Assembly (NCBI GenBank): GCA_905214345.1
Contig: CAJMLV010000010.1
Coordinates: 1 to 64,000, forward strand
Direction of reading: 5' to 3'
Origin: an uncultured bacterium
Lineage (GTDB): Bacteria > Bacillota > Clostridia > Oscillospirales > Ruminococcaceae
DNA: 64,000 bases
Each line of letters opens with the position of its first letter. Within the stretch, counting starts at the first letter, position 1. Positions 7,797-18,309 of this stretch are shown one piece after another. The position numbers and the translations under genes are program-made. The notes under the pieces are model-generated. The model was not told the DNA's origin. It did no database searches and saw nothing but the letters and a program-made list of their open reading frames with translations.

Positions 7797-8562
7797 GGTC
7801 AGCGTGCTGGCACAGGAAACGGTGGCGCCGGACATCCGCCGCCTGACCGTGTCCTGGGATGACCAGCGCCCGGAATTCATGCCCCACGCCGGCCAGTTCT
7901 ATATGCTGCGCTGCTGGGCGGCAGACGAAGCCCCCGTGCTCTCCCGCCCCATCAGTGTGCACGATGCCAGCACGGAGCATGATACCATCACCTTTTTGTA
8001 TCAGGTCAAGGGCCAGGGCACCGAGAAGCTGGCAGCCCTGAAGGCGGGGGACACCCTGTCCCTCACCGGCCCCTGCGGCAATGGCTTCAACGTGGCCGAA
8101 GCCGCCAAGTTCGGCACCGGCCGGGTGGCCGTGGTGGGCGGCGGCATCGGTACCGCGCCTCTGCTGCTGCTCTGCAAGGAGCTGGCCGCTGCCGGCGCCA
8201 AGCCGGAATTGTACACCGGCTTCCGGGATGAACCCTACGGGCTGGACGAATTCCTGCCCTACTGTGCCGCCGTCAGCGTGGCCACCGATTCCGGCGCCGT
8301 GGGCTACCATGGCCTGGTCACCGGCATCCTGCACCCCGAAAACTTCGACCTGGTGCTGGCCTGCGGCCCCAACGTGATGATGAAGGGCGTGTACAAGCTC
8401 TGCGCCGAGCACAACACCCCCTGCATCGTCAGCCTGGAACGCAAGATGGCCTGCGGTCTGGGCGCCTGCCTGGGCTGCACCTGCATGACCAAGGTGGGAC
8501 CGCGCACCGTCTGCAAGGACGGCCCGGTCTTCGCTGCCGAGGAGGTGTTCGACCTTGACTAA
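7777..8562 (+). CDS. pyrK: Dihydroorotate dehydrogenase B electron-transfer subunit
   Basis: Passes electrons from PyrD to NAD+ through FAD and a [2Fe-2S] cluster. The 261 residues hold an FAD-binding barrel (RPISVHD near residue 57), a nucleotide-binding half (VAVVGGGIGTAPLL at 117-130) and the cluster ligands Cys226, Cys231, Cys234 and Cys246. The start is a GTG at 7777 with AGGGAGGA about 8 bases upstream, inside pyrF. Its stop overlaps the TTG start of pyrD by eight bases, matching the stoichiometric heterotetramer formed by the two subunits. Confidence 0.95.
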   Translation: MSAINCKVSVLAQETVAPDIRRLTVSWDDQRPEFMPHAGQFYMLRCWAADEAPVLSRPISVHDASTEHDTITFLYQVKGQGTEKLAALKAGDTLSLTGPCGNGFNVAEAAKFGTGRVAVVGGGIGTAPLLLLCKELAAAGAKPELYTGFRDEPYGLDEFLPYCAAVSVATDSGAVGYHGLVTGILHPENFDLVLACGPNVMMKGVYKLCAEHNTPCIVSLERKMACGLGACLGCTCMTKVGPRTVCKDGPVFAAEEVFDLD

Positions 8563-9472
8563 CGTAGATCTGCATGTGGACCTGCTGGGCAAGCGTCTGG
8601 CCAGCCCGGTCATCGCCGCTTCCGGCACCTTCGGCTTCGGCCCCGAATACGCCGACATCCAGGACCTGCGGGTGCTGGGCGGCATCTCCGGCAAGGGCCT
8701 GACTCTGAACGGCCAGCCCGGCAACCCCGGCGAGCGCCTATATGAAACTCCTTCTGGCCTGATGAACTCCATCGGCCTGCAGAACCCCGGCGTGGCCCGC
8801 TTCATCGAGCATGAACTGCCTGCCATGAAGACTCTGGGCACCACCGTCTGGGCCAACCTGGGCGGCCACACCATCGAAGAGAATGTGGAAGGTGTGCGGA
8901 TGCTCTGCGAAGCGGGCATCGACTTTCTGGAACTGAACATCAGCTGCCCCAACGTCAAGCAGGGCGGTCTGGCCTTCGGAATCCGCGCCGCGGATGCTTC
9001 CGAAGTGGTTTCGGCGGTGCGCAAGGTCTGCACCGTGCCCCTGGTGGTCAAGCTCAGCCCCCAGGCCGAGAACCTGACCGAGATGTGCAAGGCTGTGGAA
9101 GCCGCCGGTGCCGACGGCATCAGCCTGTGCAACACCTTCCAGGCCTGTGCCATTGACCTGGAACGCCGCAAGCCGGTGTTCGCCAACACCTTCGCGGGTC
9201 TGTCCGGCCCGGCGGTGCGCCCCATTGCCCTGCGCATGGTCTGGCAGGCGGTGGGGGCCGTGAACATCCCGGTCATCGGGCTGGGCGGCATCAGCACCGG
9301 CAAGGACGCCCTGGAATTCATCATGGCCGGCGCCGCCGCCGTGCAGGTGGGCACCGCCAACTTCCTGGACCCCATGGCCTGCACCCGCATCGTGAACGAG
9401 ATGGCGGACTGGATGCAGGCCCACGGCGTGCACAGCCTGGACGAGATCCGCGGCTGCGCCCGTGTAAACTGA
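8555..9472 (+). CDS. pyrD: Dihydroorotate dehydrogenase B catalytic subunit (NAD-dependent, class 1B)
   Basis: Oxidises dihydroorotate to orotate with FMN. The 305-residue barrel carries the class 1 catalytic cysteine Cys131 in ELNISCPNVKQGG, the substrate segment NSIGLQNPG near residue 71, and the FMN-phosphate motif GLGGISTGKDALEF near 245. Adjacent pyrK confirms class 1B, the NAD-linked enzyme. Translation begins at TTG 8555 with GAGGAGGTG about 8 bases upstream. The next 138 bases carry a separate promoter for pyrE. Confidence 0.96.
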   Translation: MTNVDLHVDLLGKRLASPVIAASGTFGFGPEYADIQDLRVLGGISGKGLTLNGQPGNPGERLYETPSGLMNSIGLQNPGVARFIEHELPAMKTLGTTVWANLGGHTIEENVEGVRMLCEAGIDFLELNISCPNVKQGGLAFGIRAADASEVVSAVRKVCTVPLVVKLSPQAENLTEMCKAVEAAGADGISLCNTFQACAIDLERRKPVFANTFAGLSGPAVRPIALRMVWQAVGAVNIPVIGLGGISTGKDALEFIMAGAAAVQVGTANFLDPMACTRIVNEMADWMQAHGVHSLDEIRGCARVN

Positions 9473-9498
9473 ATTTTTATTCAAATTATGCAATAATA

Positions 9499-9527
9499 TT
9501 GAAAACTTATGCAGCCTGTGCTATCAT
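9499..9527 (+). promoter_or_regulatory. Second pyr promoter, upstream of pyrE
   Basis: TTGAAA, 17-base spacer, TATCAT. The leader after it has a short hairpin GCGGGC/GCCCGC (9548-9563) without a T tract, so no attenuator is evident here, unlike the pyrC leader. Confidence 0.75.
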
Positions 9528-9610
9528 AAGTCAAAGCGTGGAAAAGTGCGGGCCTTTGCCCGCGTCAAAGGATAACAGGTATACGGAAACAATTTATGGA
9601 GGGTTTAACG

Positions 9611-10207
9611 ATGGCAAGAGATGCAAAAGAAATTCTGAAAGAATGCGGCGCTTTTCTGGAAGGTCACTTCCTGCTGTCCAGCGGCCGTCACTCCGGCGCT
9701 TACTGCCAGATGGCCTATCTGCAGCAGTACCCGGACAAGTGCGCCGAAGTCATGGCTCCCGTGGCCGAAAAGCTGAAGGAGATGGATGTGGACCTGTTCG
9801 TGGGTCCCGCCATGGGCGGCATCGTCTATGCCTATGAGCTGGGCCGTCAGTGCGGCAAGCCCGCCATCTTCACCGAGCGTGTGGACAACGTCATGACCCT
9901 CAAGCGCTTCCAGATCAAGCCGGGCATGCGCTGCATCATCGCCGAGGACGTGGTCACCACCGGCGTTTCCAGCCTGGAGACCAAGCGCGTCATCGAAGAA
10001 GCAGGCGGCATCTGCCTGGGCATCGTCTGCGTGGTGGACCGCACCACCGCCGCCGCTCCCTCTCCCATTCCCATCCTGGCCAGCGCCCTGAAGCTGGAAC
10101 TGCCCAACTATGCGCCGGACGAATGCCCCATCTGCAAGGAGGGCAAGCTGCCCCTGGTGCACCTGGGCAGCCGTAAGATGCAGGAAAAGGCAAAGCAGAA
10201 GCTGTGA
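9611..10207 (+). CDS. pyrE: Orotate phosphoribosyltransferase
   Basis: Joins orotate and PRPP to make OMP. The 198-residue protein has the type I phosphoribosyltransferase fold. The PRPP-binding loop is CIIAEDVVTTGVSSLE (about residues 112-127), and the N-terminal hood segment SSGRHSGAYCQM matches OPRTases. ATG 9611 was chosen over the in-frame ATG 9596 because GGAGGG lies eight bases upstream of the former and overlaps the latter. It opens a second transcription block with carA and carB. Confidence 0.95.
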   Translation: MARDAKEILKECGAFLEGHFLLSSGRHSGAYCQMAYLQQYPDKCAEVMAPVAEKLKEMDVDLFVGPAMGGIVYAYELGRQCGKPAIFTERVDNVMTLKRFQIKPGMRCIIAEDVVTTGVSSLETKRVIEEAGGICLGIVCVVDRTTAAAPSPIPILASALKLELPNYAPDECPICKEGKLPLVHLGSRKMQEKAKQKL

Positions 10208-10227
10208 TTTTTGAAGCGAGGCAAACT

Positions 10228-11358
10228 ATGCAGGCATATCTGATTTTGGCAAACGGGACGGTGCTCACCGGCAAAAGCATCGGCGCTGAAGGCACCACCG
10301 TGGGCGAGGTCGTGTTCGCCACCGGCATGGTCGGCTTTCAGGAGACCCTGACCGACCCCAGCTACTACGGCCAGATCATCACCCAGACCTATCCGCTGAT
10401 CGGCAACTACGGCATGAACAGCGAAGATATGGAAAGCACCCGCATCTGGGCCCGGGGCTACATCGTGCGCGAAGCATGCACCGCCCCCAGCAACTTCCGC
10501 TGCGAGATGACCCTGGACGCTTTCCTGAAAAAGAACAACATCATCGGCATTGAGGGCATCGACACCCGCAGCCTGACCCGCACTCTGCGGGAGAGCGGCG
10601 TCATGAACGGCGCCATCACCACCGAGTTCGACCCCCACGCCGAACCGGAAAAGATGGCCGCGCTCATGCCCGCCATCCAGGGCTACGCCGTCACCGAGGC
10701 GGTGAAATCCACCACCTGTGCCGCCCCCATGACCTTTGAGCCCACCGCCGAACCCAAGGACGGCGGCGAGGTGCTGCATGTGGCCCTGCTGGACCTGGGC
10801 TGCAAGAACAACATCGTGCGCTGCCTGCAGAAGCGCGGCTGCCGCGTCACCGTTCTGCCCGGCACCACCAGCCCCGAGGAACTGGCGGCCCTCAAGCCGG
10901 ACGGCCTCATGCTGTCCAACGGCCCCGGCGACCCGGCGGAAAACACCGAGATCATCGCCAACATCCGCAAGATGCTGGACACCGGCATCCCGGCTTTCGG
11001 CATCTGCCTGGGCCACCAGCTCACCGCTCTGGCCGCCGGCGCCAAGACCAGCAAGATGAAGTACGGCCACCGCGGCGCCAACCAGCCGGTCACCGACTTT
11101 GCCACCGGCCGCACCTTCATCACCAGCCAGAACCACGGCTACGCCGTTCTGGGCGGTACCCTGCCCGAAGGTGTGGGCCGGGTGAGCCACGTCAACGCCA
11201 ACGACAAGACCTGCGAAGGCGTGGAGTATATGCAGTGGAACTGCTTCACCGTCCAGTTCCATCCCGAAGCCAGCGGCGGCCCCCGGGATACCGAATTCCT
11301 GTTCGACCGTTTCATCCAGAACATCCGCCGCATCAATCGTGTTAAAGGAGGGCTGTAA
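10228..11358 (+). CDS. carA: Carbamoyl-phosphate synthase, glutamine amidotransferase subunit
   Basis: Hydrolyses glutamine and feeds ammonia to CarB. The 376 residues comprise the small-subunit N domain and a class I amidotransferase domain. Its nucleophile is Cys260 in FGICLGHQ, and the catalytic His/Glu are in the C-terminal QFHPEASGGPRDT segment. The start MQAYLILANGTV aligns with the usual CarA N terminus. An upstream in-frame GTG at 10204 overlaps pyrE and is unlikely. The ribosome site is weak (GCGAGG), so coupling to pyrE may help. It lies two bases before carB. Confidence 0.95.
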   Translation: MQAYLILANGTVLTGKSIGAEGTTVGEVVFATGMVGFQETLTDPSYYGQIITQTYPLIGNYGMNSEDMESTRIWARGYIVREACTAPSNFRCEMTLDAFLKKNNIIGIEGIDTRSLTRTLRESGVMNGAITTEFDPHAEPEKMAALMPAIQGYAVTEAVKSTTCAAPMTFEPTAEPKDGGEVLHVALLDLGCKNNIVRCLQKRGCRVTVLPGTTSPEELAALKPDGLMLSNGPGDPAENTEIIANIRKMLDTGIPAFGICLGHQLTALAAGAKTSKMKYGHRGANQPVTDFATGRTFITSQNHGYAVLGGTLPEGVGRVSHVNANDKTCEGVEYMQWNCFTVQFHPEASGGPRDTEFLFDRFIQNIRRINRVKGGL

Positions 11359-11360
11359 GG

Positions 11361-14600
<3,240 letters not shown>

Positions 14601-14703
14601 AACACATTTTTCTCAATCCGCCAAAGTTTGGCGCAACCTTGTCCGTGCTTTTTATCACAATTGACAATTTTTGTTTGCCGGTCTCCGTTTTTTGCAAAAT
14701 CCC

Positions 14704-14732
14704 TTGATTCTGCGCCATATTTTTCATATAAT
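14704..14732 (+). promoter_or_regulatory. Promoter of the HU gene
   Basis: TTGATT, 17-base spacer, TATAAT in an A+T-rich stretch. The leader to the HU start codon is about 75 bases. Confidence 0.8.
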
Positions 14733-14815
14733 TGGTAGCGACAATTTAAACGGCCACCCGCCGCGGGGCAGGGAAAGCCCGCAGTGAGGCCCGATGAAAC
14801 AGGAGATAAAAGCAA

Positions 14816-15091
14816 ATGACAAGATCGCAGTTGATTACCAAAGTTGCCAACGATTCCGGCCTGAGCGCCGCCCAGGTCGAAAAGGTCATGGATGGTATTT
14901 TCGGTACCATCGGGGATGTGCTCCGTGACGGGGAAAAGGTCACCATCGCGGGCTTTGGCCGTTTTGAGATGCGTGAGCGTCAGACCAAGAACTTCACCAA
15001 CCCCAAGACCAAGGTCACCAGCCAGCTCAAGCCCACCGCTATCCCGGGCTTCAAGGCCAGCGGCCGCCTGAAGGAAAAGGTTGCGAAGTAA
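14816..15091 (+). CDS. hup: DNA-binding protein HU
   Basis: Nucleoid protein that bends and compacts DNA as a dimer. At 91 residues it has the HU length: two N-terminal helices (MTRSQLITKVANDSGLSAAQ), the GFGRFEMRERQTKNF strand region and a basic arm. The arm normally has the sequence RNPxTG, and here it is altered to NFTNPKTKVTSQLKPTAIPGFKAS, keeping the DNA-intercalating Pro region. AGGAGA lies 8-9 bases before the ATG. It is monocistronic, with a strong terminator downstream. Confidence 0.95.
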   Translation: MTRSQLITKVANDSGLSAAQVEKVMDGIFGTIGDVLRDGEKVTIAGFGRFEMRERQTKNFTNPKTKVTSQLKPTAIPGFKASGRLKEKVAK

Positions 15092-15108
15092 AGCATAACA
15101 ACTGCACA

Positions 15109-15139
15109 CGCCCCCATCCCGCGGGATGGGGGCGTTTTT
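15109..15139 (+). terminator. Terminator of the HU gene
   Basis: CGCCCCCATCCC pairs with GGGATGGGGGCG around a two-base loop and runs into five T. Confidence 0.92.
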
Positions 15140-15154
15140 CTGTGTATATACGGC

Positions 15155-15199
15155 AAAAACCGCGCGGGCAGGGCCCTCATGACCCCGCCCGCGCGGTTT
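15155..15199 (-). terminator. Terminator of the minus-strand membrane-protein gene
   Basis: On the minus strand AAACCGCGCGGGC pairs with GCCCGCGCGGTTT and is followed by five T (complement of 15155-15159). Confidence 0.85.
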
Positions 15200-15214
15200 G
15201 TTTCTGTAAAGGGA

Positions 15215-15877
15215 TCAGGCTTCCGCCTTCATGGCACGCCAGCCGATGACCACCGTCCACACATAGGCGCAGGTTTTGGGAATCATCAGCATACCAATCA
15301 CCGGCACCGTGTCTGCCCACAGCACCACCGGGATGTAGAACCCGAAGCTGAGCACAATGGTCAGCCACATCCAGCGGAAAGCCTTGTCATCATGCTCTCT
15401 GGCGCTGCGGAAGAAGAGTACGATGACTACCAGCCCCAGTGCGGCAAAGGGCAGATTCCGCCAGATGCCCCAGCTCAAAGGCGCGTCGGCGCTGAGCCAG
15501 CGGTTCTGAGGCATCATGCACAGCCCGATGCGCAGTGCCGCCAGCACCCATACCAGCGCAGTGACGCCCCGGCGTCCCCGTACCTGATACCGCAGCCGCC
15601 AGACGTAATACAGCAGGATGTAGAACACCGTCATGGTGATGGAGGTGATCCATTTGCCCGCCCCCAGGGCCACGGTGTAGTTTTCCAGCCCGGTGGTGCA
15701 CAGCGCCACCGCCCGGGGAACCAGATGGAAGGCATCGCCCGCCCCCAGCACCACCGCCATGGCCCCGAACAGCCGGAACTGAGCCCGGTCGCCGCACTGA
15801 CGCAGCATCTTGATACCCAGCGTCAGGACGGTTGCCAGATATACAATATCAAAACCTGTTTCCATGATTGCCTGCAT
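15215..15877 (-). CDS. Multi-pass membrane protein of unknown function (220 residues)
   Basis: I do not recognise a family. The protein has about six to seven hydrophobic segments separated by short, Arg-rich loops, one of them WRLRYQVRGRRG near residue 93, consistent with a plasma-membrane protein obeying the positive-inside rule. There are no enzyme motifs. It starts 18 bases downstream of the 136-residue membrane gene, with AGGAGG before the ATG, so the two are probably one transcript. Both lie downstream of a TetR repressor and its second operator, and so look like its regulated targets. Confidence 0.7.
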   Translation of the reverse strand: MQAIMETGFDIVYLATVLTLGIKMLRQCGDRAQFRLFGAMAVVLGAGDAFHLVPRAVALCTTGLENYTVALGAGKWITSITMTVFYILLYYVWRLRYQVRGRRGVTALVWVLAALRIGLCMMPQNRWLSADAPLSWGIWRNLPFAALGLVVIVLFFRSAREHDDKAFRWMWLTIVLSFGFYIPVVLWADTVPVIGMLMIPKTCAYVWTVVIGWRAMKAEA

Positions 15878-15895
15878 GAGTAAAACCTCCTTGTG

Positions 15896-16306
15896 TTATG
15901 CCTTTACCGCACGAATATAACGCAGCCCGAACATCAGACCGGCCAGCAGCAGGGCCGCCCCCAGGCCGGTGTAAAAGACGGCAATGAACACCTGCGGCGC
16001 CAGTCCCGATGCCCGCAGCCCGATGCCGCCGGACATCATCACCGCCATAATGGCGAAGGACGGGGCGTCGAAAAAGCGCCAGAAGAACTGCCGTTCTTCT
16101 TCGTAGGACAGGATGCGGGCGGTGTGTTTGTGCACCAGCCGCCCGAAAATGAACCGCCGGAACACCTCGAACACCACCGCCGACAGCAGCAGGGTCACGG
16201 GAGTGACCAGACCGGGGTAGCACATCAGCCCGATGCGCAGGATATTGAACCCGGCCGCTGCCCAGACCAGACAGGCAAGCAGCAGAAGGGTGTGTTTGCG
16301 AACCAT
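15896..16306 (-). CDS. Small multi-pass membrane protein of unknown function (136 residues)
   Basis: Four hydrophobic segments are visible: residues about 6-24, 30-46, 82-96 and 102-124. A charged central loop contains RRFIFGRLVHKHTAR and SYEEERQFFWRFFD. I chose ATG 16306 because GAAAGGAG lies eight or nine bases upstream; an upstream in-frame ATG at 16336 would put that site inside the gene and lies within the proposed operator. No family is recognised. It is probably co-transcribed with the 220-residue membrane protein and controlled by the TetR protein next door. Confidence 0.7.
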   Translation of the reverse strand: MVRKHTLLLLACLVWAAAGFNILRIGLMCYPGLVTPVTLLLSAVVFEVFRRFIFGRLVHKHTARILSYEEERQFFWRFFDAPSFAIMAVMMSGGIGLRASGLAPQVFIAVFYTGLGAALLLAGLMFGLRYIRAVKA

Positions 16307-16328
16307 ATCCCAGACTCCTTTCTTGAAT

Positions 16329-16343
16329 TTGAACATTGTTCAA
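16329..16343. promoter_or_regulatory. TetR-type operator, copy 1 (perfect palindrome)
   Basis: TTGAACATTGTTCAA is a perfect 15-bp palindrome just upstream of the membrane-protein genes. A near-copy lies over the tetR promoter at 16960-16972. Confidence 0.75.
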
Positions 16344-16353
16344 TTTGGGAACG

Positions 16354-16377
16354 AAAAATCCCGCGCTAAAGGCGGGA
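16354..16377 (-). terminator. Short terminator after tetR
   Basis: On the minus strand TCCCGC, a 7-base loop, GCGGGA and five T. It lies between tetR and the membrane-protein genes and may be only partly efficient. Confidence 0.6.
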
Positions 16378-16382
16378 AAAGC

Positions 16383-16949
16383 TTATTCGTACAGGGTACG
16401 GCGGGTCAGTTCCAGAGCCGGGGCCGGGTCATAATCCTCCCGCAGCATGGCGCAGAACAGCATGGCAAACAGAATATCGGCGTACTGTTCGGCGCTCAGA
16501 TTTCCGTCCAGGGCGCCGGGGCGCACCTTGGGGTCGGCGCGCAGCACCCCGCACAAAGCCTGGGGAATATGCTGCCAGGTCTGCTGCATCAGCCGTTTGC
16601 CTTCCTCCTTGCCCACCCCCGCAAAACTGGCAGCGTGCAGGTTGAAGAATCCGGGATAATGCTCGGCACCGTAGGACATCCGCCGGTACAGCCAGGAAAT
16701 GCAGTCCAGGGTGTCTGCAAAAGGCGGGTCCTGTTCCGGCGGCTGAAAAATCTCCGCCCAGATGCTTTCCACCGTGGCGGCGACCAGCTCACCCTTGTTG
16801 GAAAAATAATTGTAGATGGAACCGATGGAAACCCCGCAGGCATTGGCCACCGTGCGGATGCCGATGGACTCCCAGCCACGCTGGCGTACCAGTGTGCGGC
16901 TGGCCTGCAGGATCTGCTGCCGGGATGTTACCACTGTATTCAAACGCAT
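16383..16949 (-). CDS. TetR/AcrR-family transcriptional repressor
   Basis: A 188-residue one-component regulator. The N-terminal helix-turn-helix (about residues 8-55) shows RQQILQASRTLVRQRGWESIGIRTVANACGVSIGSIYNYFSNKGEL, split here only for reference by its hallmark IYNYFSNK. The C-terminal ligand and dimer domain is helical and has no recognisable specificity. The start is uncertain: ATG 16949 directly follows GAGGTG, so TTG 16943, with 5-base spacing, is an alternative. Its own promoter carries an operator-like palindrome at 16960-16972, arguing for autorepression. The matching palindrome at 16329 marks the two membrane-protein genes as likely targets. Confidence 0.88.
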   Translation of the reverse strand: MRLNTVVTSRQQILQASRTLVRQRGWESIGIRTVANACGVSIGSIYNYFSNKGELVAATVESIWAEIFQPPEQDPPFADTLDCISWLYRRMSYGAEHYPGFFNLHAASFAGVGKEEGKRLMQQTWQHIPQALCGVLRADPKVRPGALDGNLSAEQYADILFAMLFCAMLREDYDPAPALELTRRTLYE

Positions 16950-16959
16950 CACCTCAATA

Positions 16960-16972
16960 TGAACATGGTTCA
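16960..16972. promoter_or_regulatory. TetR-type operator, copy 2 (over the tetR promoter)
   Basis: TGAACATGGTTCA matches the core of the 16329 palindrome with one mismatch. It abuts the -10 box and the predicted transcript start of tetR, a standard repressing position. Confidence 0.75.
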
Positions 16973-17000
16973 ATATACGCTGTCCCGTCCCGTTTGTCAA
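16972..17000 (-). promoter_or_regulatory. Promoter of tetR
   Basis: On the minus strand TTGACA, 17-base spacer, TATATT. The operator overlaps the -10 end and start site. Confidence 0.85.
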
Positions 17001-17051
17001 CCCCCGCCCGAACAAAGAGGGGAGAAGGGGAAGATTTTTTCCCTCGCCTGC

Positions 17052-17079
17052 TTGCAAAACAGGTTTTGCGGTGTATAAT
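17052..17079 (+). promoter_or_regulatory. Promoter of folT
   Basis: TTGCAA, 16-base spacer, TATAAT, about 35 bases before the THF riboswitch. Confidence 0.8.
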
Positions 17080-17112
17080 AAAGAGCGTATGTCGGCGGAA
17101 ATTCCGCCGGCA

Positions 17113-17208
17113 AGCAGAGTAGGGGCCCGCGCGTTAAGTGCCTGACCAACGGGGAGTTGTGGCAGGACGAAGCCCAGTGCGCGGTGCGGGTCCCGCATCC
17201 CACTGCTG
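17113..17208 (+). promoter_or_regulatory. Tetrahydrofolate (THF) riboswitch
   Basis: Matches the THF aptamer consensus in order: GCAGAGTAG, GCGCGTTAAGTGCC, GGGGAGTTGTGG, GGACGAAGCCC, GTGCGCGGTGCGGG and a closing CTGC. The outer stem pairs GCAG (17114) with CTGC (17204), and the next pairs GGGCCCGC with GCGGGTCCC. The downstream gene is a FolT-type folate transporter, the classic target. Confidence 0.92.
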
Positions 17209-17216
17209 CACACGGA

Positions 17217-17277
17217 AAGAGCGCTGCCGCAGAAGGGTACCCGCATAGCCTTTTGCGTTGGGTGCTCTTGTTTTTTT
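17217..17277 (+). terminator. Expression-platform terminator of the THF riboswitch
   Basis: AAGAGC (17217-17222) pairs with GCTCTT (17264-17269), with further pairing inside, and is followed by seven T at 17271-17277. THF binding is expected to favour termination before folT. Confidence 0.75.
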
Positions 17278-17341
17278 GCCATTAGCAGGGCAAGGGGAGC
17301 GTGGTCCGGGTGTGGCCCAGCCTGTGTAAGGAGGGCAAAAG

Positions 17342-17911
17342 ATGACCCAGCGTACCCTGTCCAACCCTGTCAGCCTGTATGACCGCCTGTTTGTGCAGGC
17401 CGTGCAGGAACTGCACAACCCCCGCACCCTGGCCACCGCCGCGGTGCTCTCGGCTTTGCATCTCATCCTCAATCAGTTCACCATCCCGGTGTCCGGCCTG
17501 CTGGAGGTTGGCTTCGACTTTCTGGCCACCGCTGCCATGGGATACCTGTGCGGCCCCTGGGTGGCGGGGCTTTCGGGCATTGTCACCGATGTGTTCGGCT
17601 ACATTCTGCGCCCCAACGGCCCCTATTTCCCCGGCTGGACCCTCAGCGCCATTCTGGCGGGAATCCTGTATGGTCTGTGGTACTACCGCCGTCCGGTGAA
17701 ACTGTGGCGCATCATCGCCTGCAAGGCTATGGCGGTGGTCATCTTCAACTTCTTCCTCACCCCGCTGTGGCTGCATTTCCTGTACGGGCAAGCTTTTGTG
17801 GTGCTCAGCAGTCTGCGTTTTGTGAAGAACCTCATCAAATTCCCCATCGACGTGGCACTTTTGCTGCTGGTGCTCAAGACCTGCGAAACCTACCGCGCCC
17901 GGCAGCGATGA
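17342..17911 (+). CDS. folT: Folate ECF transporter S component FolT
   Basis: Membrane folate-binding subunit that works with a shared ECF energising module (EcfA, EcfA', EcfT), which is not in this window. The 189 residues form about five or six hydrophobic helices, with the S-component pattern of GFDFLATAAMGYLCGPWVAGLSGIVTDVFGY split around residue 65 (key parts MGYLCGP and GIVTDVFG) and a following PNGPYFPGWTLSAILAG. The start has AAGGAGG 7 bases upstream. Assignment to folate rests mainly on the THF riboswitch in the leader, which is strong evidence. Confidence 0.9.
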   Translation: MTQRTLSNPVSLYDRLFVQAVQELHNPRTLATAAVLSALHLILNQFTIPVSGLLEVGFDFLATAAMGYLCGPWVAGLSGIVTDVFGYILRPNGPYFPGWTLSAILAGILYGLWYYRRPVKLWRIIACKAMAVVIFNFFLTPLWLHFLYGQAFVVLSSLRFVKNLIKFPIDVALLLLVLKTCETYRARQR

Positions 17912-17954
17912 CGGCTACCTTTTTATAATAAGAACTATTTTGAACGGATGCTCT

Positions 17955-17982
17955 GCCCGGTACTTTGTGTGCCGGGCTTTTT
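17955..17982 (+). terminator. Terminator of folT
   Basis: A 9-bp stem GCCCGGTAC/GTGCCGGGC (one G-U pair), 5-base loop, then five T. The following stretch to 18190 has no convincing gene. It contains a short inverted repeat GAAAAAGT/ACTTTTTC at 18078-18096 and is otherwise featureless. Confidence 0.88.
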
Positions 17983-18190
17983 GTTTTGGCGGCAGGGCGG
18001 GGGCGGACCGGTTTGCTCTGCAACGGCCCGGAGCGGGTGTGCGCCAAAAACAAACAGGTGCCCGCCAGTGCATCACGGAAAAAGTCGTACTTTTTCAAAA
18101 AATCCTTGTGCGTTTCTTCCAGAGCCACGCGAAAAAATCCACGGTAAAAATTACAAATTCACAGTTTTTTTACATTTGTCCCGAAAGTTA

Positions 18191-18219
18191 TTGAAAAACC
18201 GGTACGGGGTGTCTACAAT
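18191..18219 (+). promoter_or_regulatory. Promoter of the BMP transporter operon
   Basis: TTGAAA, 17-base spacer, TACAAT. The leader is about 85 bases and shows no purine-riboswitch core. Confidence 0.85.
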
Positions 18220-18309
18220 AGAACGGTAAGGGCGGCATGCCGGTTTGGCGGGCCGCACGTTTCATTTTGTTTTGCTTGCAACAGACAAAGAGAAAAGGAG
18301 AACCATCTT

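Noticed and set aside
17874..18128. An 84-codon minus-strand frame between folT and the BMP operon
   Set aside because: Crosses the folT terminator and part of folT; part of it is an inverted repeat; no ribosome site or family resemblance.
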